The notes under the pieces: generated by a model
The model's database searches: none
Told to the model about the DNA's origin: nothing
The model's input: only the letters and a program-made list of their open reading frames with translations
Made by a program: the position numbers and the translations under genes
Assembly (NCBI GenBank): GCA_023424135.1
Contig: JAFAEH010000373.1
Span: 1 to 10,925, forward strand
Direction of reading: 5' to 3'
Source: Actinomycetes bacterium
Lineage (GTDB): Bacteria > Actinomycetota > Actinomycetes > Actinomycetales > Cellulomonadaceae
DNA length: 10,925 nt
Shown here: piece after piece, positions 5,078-10,925 of the stretch
How positions within the stretch are numbered: position 1 is the stretch's first letter
Layout of the letters: each line of letters starts with the position of its first letter

Positions 5078-7753
5078 TCAGCGCACCGCGGTGTTGCGCG
5101 GGTCGCTGCGCGTCTGCCCCCGCAGCAGCACGATGTCCGCCTCGCGCAGGACCTCGTTGACGTCACGCATGCCGCGGACCGAGCCGAGCACACCGATGGC
5201 GATCCGCGGCCCGATCTCGCGGCGCAGACGTTCCAGCAGCTCCGTGAGCCGGTCGGGCATCCCCCCGGCGCCGACGTCGTCGACGAGGATCGCGAAGTCG
5301 TCCTCCCCGGTGCGCGCGGTCGTGTCGCCCTCCCGCAGCGGTCGGCGCAGCTGGCGCACGACCTCGCGGTGCACGTCGGGTGCGTGGTCGGCGTCGTCAC
5401 GCTGACCGGCCGCAGGCTCCACGACGCGGATGAGTGCGACCGCGCAGTCGTAGGACGACGAGCGGCGGCAGCGCAGCAGCGCCGCCCCCAGCCGGTCGAG
5501 GAACAGCAGGCGGTTGACCAGCCCCGTCTCCGGGTCGTGCAGCGCGTCACGCTGCAGGGCGATCTCGGCCTCCTTGCGCTCCGTCACGTCGACGAGCGTG
5601 CCGACCAGGCGCGCCGGGCAGCCCGCGTCGTCCAGCACGGTCACCGCGCGGCACATCATCCACCGGTAGTCACCCGACTGCGTGCGCACCCGGTGCTCGA
5701 GCTCGAGCGGCGTACCGCAGCCCGCGAGCTGTGCCGCGATCGCCGCCGACAGCTCGTCCCGGTCGGCCGGGTGCACACGCTCGAGCCACTCCGCGGGCTG
5801 GTCGCCGATCACGTCGTCGGCGTAGCCGAGCGTCTGCTTCCAGCGCGGCGAGTAGTAGACCGCACCCGCGGAGACGTCCCAGTCCCACGTGCCGTCGTGC
5901 GCCGCCATCGACGCGAGCGCGTACCGCTCCTCGCTCTCGCGCACCGTGTCCGCCAGCGCCCGCTCACGGGCGGCAGCCTGCTCGAGCGCCTTGCGCTGCT
6001 CACGCAACGAACCCAGCAGCCGCTCCTGGTCGAGCGCGACCGCCAGCAGCGCGGCCCAGTGGTTGAACCGGTCGCGCGGCTGGGTGGCACGCGTCTCGAC
6101 CGTGCCGTCGATCGCGAGCAGCCCCCAGTCGCTGCCACCGAACGTCACCGGGACGACGAACGTCAGCTCGTTCGACCCGACCGTCCCGGCACGCGTGAGA
6201 GCCGCAGGCGGGAACTGGCTGGCCGTGGTCCGCACGCCGACGAGGCGCGAGAGCGTCCCGCTCGTGTCGTGGACGCCCACGATCTCCATCTCCCGGTCCC
6301 CCGGCCCACGGTCGGCACCGACCCACAGCCCGAGGCACGCGTGCCCGCGCACCCCGCGCGGCAGCCAGCCGAGCGCACGAGGGCTGGCCCCGTCACCGCG
6401 CAGCAGGTCCATGTCGACCTCGTACTGGTCGACGATCGTGCGCTCGAGCTGGCCGCTGCGCGCGAGCATGGCGCGCGTGCAGCCCTTGGTGACGGCCAGC
6501 AGCACATCGGTCACGACCCGGCGCACGGCGCCCGCGTGCTCGGCGCGCGACTCGGGCAGAGCGGCCACCCGCCGGGCCTCAACCGCACGCAGCACCGTGA
6601 CCATCTGCTCGAGCGCCTCGGGGTGCGGCTGCAGCGCGGCCGTGAGGTCCGACAGCCGGCCGAGTGCGGCGGGCGCCGGCGAGACACCCCGTTCGGCCGC
6701 GACGTCCAGCGGCTCCTCGATCGCGCGCCACCACGCCTCACGCGCATCGGGCCCGGAACGCCGGGAGGCCGCCGACCCGGCGGGACCGGCGAACGCCGAC
6801 TCCGCGAGACGACGCAACGGCTCCGGTCGTGCCGCGTCGCCGGCCGCGGGTGCTCCCCCGGCCGGGGTCGTGACCTCGGTGCAGCCGCACGACTCGCGCA
6901 CGACCAAGGACGACGGCACACGGTGCTCACCCGGTGCGACGTCGTCGCCGCGCATCCGGGCCAGCAGCAGCGCCACGGCCTGCTCCCCGACACGCCCGAA
7001 GTGCGCGTCGACCGTCGACAGGCGCGGGCTGACGCGCGCGCCGGAGTCGGCGTGGTCGAACGCGACGACCGCCTGGTCACGCGGCAGCACCAGCCCGTGC
7101 GAGCGCAGCGCACGCTGGAAGCCGACCGCGTTGCGGTCGGTCGCCGCGATCACGGCCGTCGTCGGCGTACCGGCCTGCAGCATCCGCGCCGCGGCGTCCG
7201 CGCCACCCTGCTCCTGGTTGTCCGACGCCTCGTACCACCACGAGTCGTCCGACTCGATCCCGTGCTCCGCGAGCGTCGTGCGGTACGCGGCGAAGCGCTC
7301 GCGCATGTCGCGCTGGCCGAGGTTGCCCAGGAAGCCGATCGCGGTGTGCCCGTGCCACAGCAGGTGCTCGACCGCCGCCCGGACGCCGCCGACGTTGTCC
7401 GGGACCACCACCGGGTCGTCCGGGTGCGCCGGGTCCTCGCTGATCAGGACGACCGGGACGCCCCACTCGCGGACCGCCGCGAGCCGCTCGGGGGTCAGGG
7501 ACTTGCCGATGACGACGAGCCCGTCGACCGCGCCGAGCGCGACGGGCACGTCCAGGACGGACTCCTCGGGGTACCGCTCGCGGTCCAGCCCGGCGGGGTA
7601 GGTCTGGACCGCGACGACCCGGTGCCCGACACCGCGGGCCGCACGTGCCACACCGGCGATCAGGGCCCCGAAGTAGAAGCCACCGACCACCGGCGACAGC
7701 ACACCGATCGTCCGACGCACCGTGGCGGGTACTCCGCGTCGGACCGTCACCAT
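5078..7753 (-). CDS. HTH-less LacI-type sensor protein with GAF-like, PAS and degenerate GGDEF domains
   Basis: This is an 891-residue soluble protein with no signal peptide or membrane segment. Residues 14-290 are a LacI/GalR-type ligand-binding domain (TIGVLSPVVGGFYFGAL at 15, FDHADSGARVSPRLSTVDA, ending RESCGC 286-291) with no helix-turn-helix in front. Residues 310-405 look helical; 405-575 are GAF-like (ELTFVVPVTFGGSDWGLLAI). A coiled coil spans 575-612. A PAS domain lies at 608-727 (HDGTWDWDVSAG, DVTERK). A GGDEF-type domain lies at 737-885 (DPETGLVNRLLFLDRL). GGDEF reads GEDDF (816-820) and the FxDxDxFK segment reads LIRVVEPA, so diguanylate cyclase activity is unlikely. The RxxD inhibitory site is kept (R807-D810), five residues upstream as in PleD. 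The ATG at 7753 is preferred for its GAGGTG Shine-Dalgarno; GTG 7804 and ATG 7795 are alternatives. It is divergent from a LacI regulator, and a sugar-responsive signalling role is inferred. Confidence 0.88.
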   Translation of the reverse strand: MVTVRRGVPATVRRTIGVLSPVVGGFYFGALIAGVARAARGVGHRVVAVQTYPAGLDRERYPEESVLDVPVALGAVDGLVVIGKSLTPERLAAVREWGVPVVLISEDPAHPDDPVVVPDNVGGVRAAVEHLLWHGHTAIGFLGNLGQRDMRERFAAYRTTLAEHGIESDDSWWYEASDNQEQGGADAAARMLQAGTPTTAVIAATDRNAVGFQRALRSHGLVLPRDQAVVAFDHADSGARVSPRLSTVDAHFGRVGEQAVALLLARMRGDDVAPGEHRVPSSLVVRESCGCTEVTTPAGGAPAAGDAARPEPLRRLAESAFAGPAGSAASRRSGPDAREAWWRAIEEPLDVAAERGVSPAPAALGRLSDLTAALQPHPEALEQMVTVLRAVEARRVAALPESRAEHAGAVRRVVTDVLLAVTKGCTRAMLARSGQLERTIVDQYEVDMDLLRGDGASPRALGWLPRGVRGHACLGLWVGADRGPGDREMEIVGVHDTSGTLSRLVGVRTTASQFPPAALTRAGTVGSNELTFVVPVTFGGSDWGLLAIDGTVETRATQPRDRFNHWAALLAVALDQERLLGSLREQRKALEQAAARERALADTVRESEERYALASMAAHDGTWDWDVSAGAVYYSPRWKQTLGYADDVIGDQPAEWLERVHPADRDELSAAIAAQLAGCGTPLELEHRVRTQSGDYRWMMCRAVTVLDDAGCPARLVGTLVDVTERKEAEIALQRDALHDPETGLVNRLLFLDRLGAALLRCRRSSSYDCAVALIRVVEPAAGQRDDADHAPDVHREVVRQLRRPLREGDTTARTGEDDFAILVDDVGAGGMPDRLTELLERLRREIGPRIAIGVLGSVRGMRDVNEVLREADIVLLRGQTRSDPRNTAVR

Positions 7754-7759
7754 GTTCCA

Positions 7760-7765
7760 CACCTC
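7760..7765 (-). promoter_or_regulatory. Shine-Dalgarno that favours the 7753 start of the sensor gene
   Basis: Read on the minus strand this is GAGGTG, separated by 6 nt from the ATG at 7753. The upstream in-frame GTG at 7804 has no such site. This makes 7753 the more likely start and leaves about 68 bp between the two divergent regulator genes. Confidence 0.55.
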
Positions 7766-7796
7766 GCCCACGCCGCCGGAGTCGAGCTGATGCATT

Positions 7797-7815
7797 TTGC
7801 GCACATCGGGCGCAA
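7797..7815. promoter_or_regulatory. Candidate operator in the divergent regulator gap
   Basis: A perfect inverted repeat TTGCGC-N7-GCGCAA lies in the only AT-enriched patch of the gap between the two divergent LacI-type genes. It is 7 bp upstream of the LacI start codon and about 44 bp upstream of the sensor start. Position and symmetry suit an autoregulatory operator controlling both promoters. The odd-numbered spacer is not the classical LacI-type operator with a central CG, so another factor is possible. I cannot place convincing -10 or -35 boxes here on either strand. Confidence 0.4.
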
Positions 7816-7821
7816 CACTAG

Positions 7822-8922
7822 GTGATCGTGGTCACTCCTGCACATGACACAGGCAAAGATGCTGTCTCTCCGACGACCGGAGCACAGCCCGTCCTCGGCG
7901 GCCCAGGCGCCCGCCGACCGACGATCACCGACGTCGCCAAGGCCGCGGGGGTGTCCATCGCCGTCGTGTCCTACGCGCTCAACGGCCGACCGGGCGTCTC
8001 GGCGGCGACCCGGGAACGCGTGCTGCGCGTCGCCGACGAGTTCGGCTGGCGACCCAGCGCGGCGGCGCGCTCGATGCGCAGCGGGCCGCGCGCCGTCGGC
8101 CTCGTCGTCGACCGCGGGCTGACGGGGGCGGTGGGCTACGGCGCCCACGTCCTCGAGTTCGTCGTGGCGCTCCAGGACGTCCTGGCCACACGCGGGCTCG
8201 CGCTGGTGCTCCAGGTGGTCGACGACCTGCCCGCGGCCGTCGCCCTGTACGGCGAGTGGTGGGCCGAGCGGCGGTTCGACGTGATGGTCGTCACGGACGT
8301 CCGCACCGAGGACCCGCGTCTCGACGCGCTGCGGCGGCTGCGCATCCCCTCCGTCGTCGTCGGCGCCGGAGAGGCCGCCGGGGAGGTCGCGAGCGTGCGG
8401 ATCGACGACGAGGACGCGGCCGAGCGCGTGGGCCGCTACCTCATCGAGCTCGGCCACCGGCACGTCGGCGCCGTGACGGGACCGGCGTCCCTGCACCGGA
8501 CGCGCTCGCGGACCACGGGACTCGAGCGCGCGCTCGACGCCGGGGGCGGCACGCTCGCCCACGCGGCGACGGCCGGGTCCCCCGAGGAGGCTGCCGCGGC
8601 GTGCCGCCGGCTGCTGACCGGCGACCGTCCGCCGACCGCGGTGGTGTTCGACACCGACCACATGGCCGTCGCGGCGCTGGACGTGGCGCGGCGCACGGGG
8701 CTGGCCGTGCCGTGGGACGTCTCGGTGGTGGCGCTGTCCGACTCGCCGCTGTGCCGGCTCGCGACGCCGTCCATCACGGCACTGCCGTCGGTGCAGGCCG
8801 AGCTGGGCACCGCGGTCGGGGAGGCTGTGCTGGGGGTCCTGGACTCCCAGCCCGCGCAGGTCCGCCGGATCGAGATCGGTGGGCTCGCCGTGCGCGGGAG
8901 CACGGGTCCCCGCTCGCGGTGA
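7822..8922 (+). CDS. LacI/GalR family transcriptional regulator
   Basis: This 366-residue repressor-type protein has an extension of about 32 residues. A LacI helix-turn-helix follows at 33-85 (PTITDVAKAAGVSIAVVSYA, then LNGRPGVSAATRERV, and hinge PSAAARSMRSG). The ligand-binding domain occupies about 89-360 (AVGLVVDRG, HRHVGAVTGPASLHRTRSR, PPTAVVFDTDHMAVAALDV, DVSVVALSDSPL). An in-frame TAG at 7819-7821 lies directly before the GTG at 7822, so translation must begin there or at GTG 7828. Neither has a normal Shine-Dalgarno, which suggests a leaderless message. Where LacI has Tyr17-Gln18 and Arg22 in its recognition helix, this protein has Ile-Ala and Tyr. That differs from the VSRVINGS-type helix I recall for the cellulase repressor CelR of Thermobifida, so it is probably not a CelR orthologue. 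Lying between a sugar-sensor gene and a cellulase gene, it may control either or both (inference). Confidence 0.92.
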   Translation: MIVVTPAHDTGKDAVSPTTGAQPVLGGPGARRPTITDVAKAAGVSIAVVSYALNGRPGVSAATRERVLRVADEFGWRPSAAARSMRSGPRAVGLVVDRGLTGAVGYGAHVLEFVVALQDVLATRGLALVLQVVDDLPAAVALYGEWWAERRFDVMVVTDVRTEDPRLDALRRLRIPSVVVGAGEAAGEVASVRIDDEDAAERVGRYLIELGHRHVGAVTGPASLHRTRSRTTGLERALDAGGGTLAHAATAGSPEEAAAACRRLLTGDRPPTAVVFDTDHMAVAALDVARRTGLAVPWDVSVVALSDSPLCRLATPSITALPSVQAELGTAVGEAVLGVLDSQPAQVRRIEIGGLAVRGSTGPRSR

Positions 8923-8931
8923 CGTCGTTCC

Positions 8932-8970
8932 CGGTGCGGGCCTGTCGCGTGTCGCGACCGGCCCGCACCG
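8932..8970 (+). terminator. Terminator after the LacI regulator gene
   Basis: Perfect 11-bp arms CGGTGCGGGCC (8932-8942) and GGCCCGCACCG (8960-8970) begin 10 bp after the stop codon. The loop holds a second nested hairpin, TCGCG-tgt-CGCGA (8945-8957). There is no U-tract, as often in high-GC species. It should isolate the cellulase gene from read-through. Confidence 0.75.
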
Positions 8971-9035
8971 ACGGGGCAGGCGTGCCGTGGCGCTGGCGCG
9001 TCCGTGCGCCGCGCTCCCGCCGAGCCCGCCGCGGA

Positions 9036-9049
9036 TGGACGGATGTCCA
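9036..9049. promoter_or_regulatory. Candidate LacI-type palindrome upstream of the cellulase gene
   Basis: TGGAC-N4-GTCCA is a 14-bp perfect-armed inverted repeat. It has the same length and outer TGG/CCA as the CelR box TGGGAGCGCTCCCA known from Thermobifida fusca cellulase genes, but only 7 of 14 bases agree. It lies about 220 bp upstream of the cellulase start and about 44 bp from the CRP-type box. It could bind the neighbouring LacI regulator; chance is also possible. Confidence 0.25.
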
Positions 9050-9079
9050 ACGCGCTGACCTGCAGAGATGCCCGCGCGA

Positions 9080-9095
9080 TGTGCCCTGAGTCACA
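9080..9095. promoter_or_regulatory. CRP/GlxR-type binding site upstream of the cellulase gene
   Basis: TGTGCCCTGAGTCACA matches the CRP-family consensus TGTGA-N6-TCACA at 9 of 10 fixed positions. The symmetry extends one base on each side to ATGTG-N8-CACAT (9079-9096). It sits directly upstream of the AT-enriched stretch that probably holds the cellulase promoter, the usual place for a cAMP-responsive activator. Actinobacterial CRP-family regulators such as GlxR use this consensus. The assignment to a particular regulator is inference. Confidence 0.55.
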
Positions 9096-9131
9096 TTACA
9101 GTTTGATTACGGCAGATCTCACTAAGCGTTT
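9096..9131 (+). promoter_or_regulatory. Likely promoter region of the cellulase gene
   Basis: This stretch is clearly richer in A and T than the rest of the window. It contains TTACAG (9096-9101) and TTGATT (9103-9108) as possible -35 elements, and TCACTA or CACTAA (9119-9125) as weak -10 candidates. No single pair is convincing. AAGCGTTT at 9124-9131 resembles a degenerate central-CG LacI-type operator. The leader to the start codon would be roughly 130 nt. Confidence 0.35.
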
Positions 9132-9194
9132 CACCCGATGTCCGCGCAGGCGCACCGCGTGATGGATTCCGCAGCAGTCGTCGTGGACCTGTCC

Positions 9195-9234
9195 GCGGCG
9201 ACTCGTACCCGTCGCCGCCGAGGGCCGGGTACGA
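9195..9234 (+). promoter_or_regulatory. Pseudoknot-like structure in the cellulase mRNA leader
   Basis: GCGGCGAC (9195-9202) pairs perfectly with GTCGCCGC (9211-9218). The entire 8-nt loop between them, TCGTACCC (9203-9210), pairs perfectly with GGGTACGA (9227-9234). The four segments abut in the order of an H-type pseudoknot, with an 8-nt third loop and no nucleotides in the first two. Steric limits mean the two helices may compete rather than coexist in full. The structure ends 14 nt before the Shine-Dalgarno, so it could influence translation (inference). Confidence 0.4.
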
Positions 9235-9248
9235 CCGACCGAACCTGC

Positions 9249-9254
9249 GGAGGA
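9249..9254 (+). promoter_or_regulatory. Ribosome binding site that sets the GTG start of the cellulase
   Basis: GGAGGA lies 5 nt before the GTG at 9260. Together with the signal peptide that begins at this codon, it fixes a non-ATG start. Confidence 0.8.
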
Positions 9255-9259
9255 CACCC

Positions 9260-10925
9260 GTGTCCACACACGGCAATCGAACGGCCCGACGGCGCTGGCG
9301 CGCCGTCGCGACCGCTGCGACGGCAACGGCGCTCGTCGCGGTGCCGCTGACCCTCACGAGCACCACGGCCACGGCCGCCGAGGCTCACGTCGACAACCCG
9401 TACGCCGGCGCCAAGCAGTACGTGAACCCCTCGTGGGCGGCGACGGTTGAGAGCGCTGCCACACGTGCCGGTGACGCCACGCTCGCGGCGCAGATGCGCA
9501 CGGTGGCCAAGCAGCCGACCGCGGTCTGGATGGACCGGATCAGCGCCATCGCCGGCAACGTCGACGGCCCCGGCCTCAAGTTCCACCTGGACGAGGCCGT
9601 CAAGCAGAAGAGCGGCTCGCAGCCGCTCGTCTTCAACCTGGTCATCTACAACCTGCCCGGCCGTGACTGCTACGCCCTGGCGTCCAACGGCGAGCTCCCC
9701 GCGACCGACGCGGGCCTGGCGCGCTACAAGAGCGAGTACATCGACCCGATCGTCGACCTGCTGTCCGACCCCGCCTACGGGAACATCCGGATCGCCGCGA
9801 CCATCGAGCCCGACTCGCTGCCAAACCTCATCACGAACATCTCGGAGCAGGCCTGCCAGCAGTCCGCCCCGTACTACCGCGAGGGCGTCAAGTACGCGCT
9901 CGACGAGCTCAAGACGCTGTCGAACGTCTACACGTACATCGACGCGGCGCACTCGGGCTGGCTCGGCTGGGACTCCAACTCGGGCCCGTCCGCCAAGCTC
10001 TTCGCCGAGGTCGCCAAGTCGACCAAGCTCGGCTTCGCGTCGGTCGACGGCTTCGTGACCAACACGGCGAACACCACGCCGCTGGCCGAGCCGTTCCTGA
10101 CCAACCCGAACCTGCAGATCGGCTCGGCGCAGGTCCGCTCCGCGAAGTTCTACGAGTGGAACCCGGACTTCGGTGAGCACGCGTGGACCGCACAGCTCCA
10201 CCGCCTGCTCGTCGCCGAGGGCTTCCCCGCCTCGACCGGCATGCTGATCGACACTTCGCGCAACGGCTGGGGCGGTCCCGACCGTCCGACGGCCGTCTCG
10301 ACGAGCACGAACGTCGACACCTACGTCGACGAGTCGCGCATCGACCGTCGCGTGCACCGCGGCGCATGGTGCAACCCGCTGGGTGCGGGCATCGGCGAGC
10401 TGCCCCAGTCCACCCCGGCCGGCGCACCCGCCGACTCGCACCTCGACGCGTACGTCTGGATCAAGCCCCCGGGTGAGTCGGACGGCTCGTCGAAGGAGAT
10501 CCCGAACGACGAGGGCAAGAGCTTCGACCGCATGTGCGACCCGACCTTCGTGTCGCCCAAGCTGGGCAACCAGCTGACCGGCGCCACGCCGGACGCGCCC
10601 GTCTCGGGCAAGTGGTTCGACGCGCAGTTCACGACGCTCGTCAAGAACGCCTACCCGGCCATCGCGGCCGACGGCGGCCCGGTCCCGACCCCGACGCCGA
10701 CGCCGACCCCCACGGTCAGCCCGACCCCGACCCCGACGCCGACGGTCTCCCCGACGCCGACGCCGACCCCCACGGTCAGCCCGACCCCGACGCCGACGCC
10801 GACGCCGACGGTCTCGCCGACCCCGACGCCGACGTCGAACCCGGTCGGTGCGTGTGCCGTGCGGTACACGGCGAACGGCTGGAACACGGGCTTCACGGCG
10901 GCCGTGCGGGTGACGAACACCAGCT
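9260..10925 (+). CDS. cbhA: Secreted GH6 exoglucanase (cellobiohydrolase, Cel6B/CbhA-like) with CBM2, 3' end beyond window
   Basis: 555 codons are visible. A signal peptide (residues 1 to about 40) has an Arg-rich N-region, a hydrophobic core, and likely cleavage near TATAA. The GH6 catalytic domain spans about 42-475. It shows VIYNLPGRDC with D136, AATIEPDSLP with D185 (the family's general acid), IDTSRNGWGG, and IKPPGESDG with D408. These correspond to D175, D221 and D401 of Trichoderma Cel6A. The domain follows C. fimi CbhA (Cel6B) very closely by eye, including HRGAWCNPLGAGIG. It should release cellobiose from cellulose chain ends. A Pro-Thr linker (476-526) leads to the start of a CBM2 (GACAVRYTANGWNTGF, with C532 the expected first disulfide cysteine). 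C. fimi CbhA has three fibronectin III modules before its CBM2; none lie between linker and CBM here. The gene appears monocistronic, with a CRP-type box and structured leader upstream. Confidence 0.95.
   Translation, partial: MSTHGNRTARRRWRAVATAATATALVAVPLTLTSTTATAAEAHVDNPYAGAKQYVNPSWAATVESAATRAGDATLAAQMRTVAKQPTAVWMDRISAIAGNVDGPGLKFHLDEAVKQKSGSQPLVFNLVIYNLPGRDCYALASNGELPATDAGLARYKSEYIDPIVDLLSDPAYGNIRIAATIEPDSLPNLITNISEQACQQSAPYYREGVKYALDELKTLSNVYTYIDAAHSGWLGWDSNSGPSAKLFAEVAKSTKLGFASVDGFVTNTANTTPLAEPFLTNPNLQIGSAQVRSAKFYEWNPDFGEHAWTAQLHRLLVAEGFPASTGMLIDTSRNGWGGPDRPTAVSTSTNVDTYVDESRIDRRVHRGAWCNPLGAGIGELPQSTPAGAPADSHLDAYVWIKPPGESDGSSKEIPNDEGKSFDRMCDPTFVSPKLGNQLTGATPDAPVSGKWFDAQFTTLVKNAYPAIAADGGPVPTPTPTPTPTVSPTPTPTPTVSPTPTPTPTVSPTPTPTPTPTVSPTPTPTSNPVGACAVRYTANGWNTGFTAAVRVTNTS
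10685..10840 (+). repeat. Pro-Thr linker repeat within the cellulase gene
   Basis: This low-complexity coding repeat encodes (PT)5-VS-(PT)4-VS-(PT)4-VS-(PT)5-VS-(PT)3-SN. At DNA level it is a CCGACG-type tandem repeat with a unit of about 30 bp ending GGTCAGC or GGTCTCC. It is a typical flexible, often O-glycosylated linker between catalytic and cellulose-binding modules. Such a repeat can expand or contract by slippage in multiples of 6 bp without breaking the frame. Confidence 0.9.

Noticed and set aside
5036..7825. A plus-strand open frame of about 929 codons opposite the sensor gene
   Set aside because: Its translation is rich in Arg, His, Val and Asp with no domain pattern, as expected for the shadow of a GC-rich gene. 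The minus-strand frame shows clear LacI-type, PAS and GGDEF-type domains and a Shine-Dalgarno.
7821..7836. CRP-type match GGTGA-N6-TCACT at the LacI gene start
   Set aside because: It is only 8 of 10 and overlaps the start codon, so it is not called as a site; it is mentioned only as context for the start.
8923..9259. Search for a small gene or an exact CelR box (TGGGAGCGCTCCCA) in the gap before the cellulase
   Set aside because: No open frame with a plausible start, ribosome binding site and composition was seen, and the exact CelR box is absent. The gap holds only the terminator, candidate operators, promoter and leader listed above.
10685..10840. Tandem DNA repeat considered as a possible CRISPR array or regulatory satellite
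   Set aside because: There are no unique spacers; the unit is a codon-level (CCG ACG) repeat that stays in frame with the cellulase and encodes a known type of linker.
10651..10920. Minus-strand frame encoding Val-Gly repeats
   Set aside because: It is the complement of the Pro-Thr linker coding repeat and has no independent support.

Overview
The window is very GC-rich (roughly 70% or more, judged by eye), with GC-ending codons throughout and dense long open frames on both strands. That composition, the gene order and the near-certain match of the last gene to the Cellulomonas fimi family 6 exoglucanase CbhA/Cel6B point to a cellulolytic actinobacterium, most likely Cellulomonas or a close relative (Micrococcales). 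I see no RNA genes, insertion sequences, CRISPR arrays or signs of recent transfer.

Left block (1-2368, minus strand): four genes read leftward in the order CDP-alcohol phosphatidyltransferase, DUF881 protein, small basic membrane protein Sbp (DUF1290), and a further gene that runs off the left edge. Each junction is a 4-base stop/start overlap (GTGA, GTGA, ATGA), so this looks like one translationally coupled operon. It matches the conserved actinobacterial order pgsA2-DUF881-sbp-DUF881 seen in mycobacteria upstream of gcvH and garA. A promoter is proposed at 2397-2402.

Middle block (2498-4976, plus strand): a small CoA-binding (YccU-type) protein is divergent from the operon. It is followed by a DeaD/CsdA-type DEAD-box RNA helicase with a C-terminal DbpA-like RNA-binding domain. 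The helicase has a long upstream leader with three consecutive inverted-repeat structures. A perfect 17-bp stem at 5013-5050 separates it from the convergent gene to its right.

Right block (5078-10925): two sugar-sensor regulators are transcribed divergently from a 68-bp gap. The minus-strand gene encodes an 891-residue protein with a LacI-type ligand-binding domain but no DNA-binding domain. That domain is followed by a GAF-like region, a coiled coil, a PAS domain and a GGDEF domain whose catalytic residues are lost while its c-di-GMP inhibitory-site motif remains. The plus-strand gene encodes an ordinary LacI/GalR repressor. It ends at a strong nested hairpin. A regulatory region of about 290 bp follows, holding a LacI-like palindrome, a good CRP-type box and a structured mRNA leader. 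The secreted GH6 exoglucanase then runs off the right edge inside its CBM2 cellulose-binding module.

A reasonable working model (inference) is that the right block links sugar sensing, and possibly c-di-GMP, to cellulase expression. The best leads for something undescribed are the HTH-less LacI-PAS-degenerate-GGDEF protein, the inverted repeat in the divergent regulator gap, and the pseudoknot-like leader just upstream of the cellulase start.
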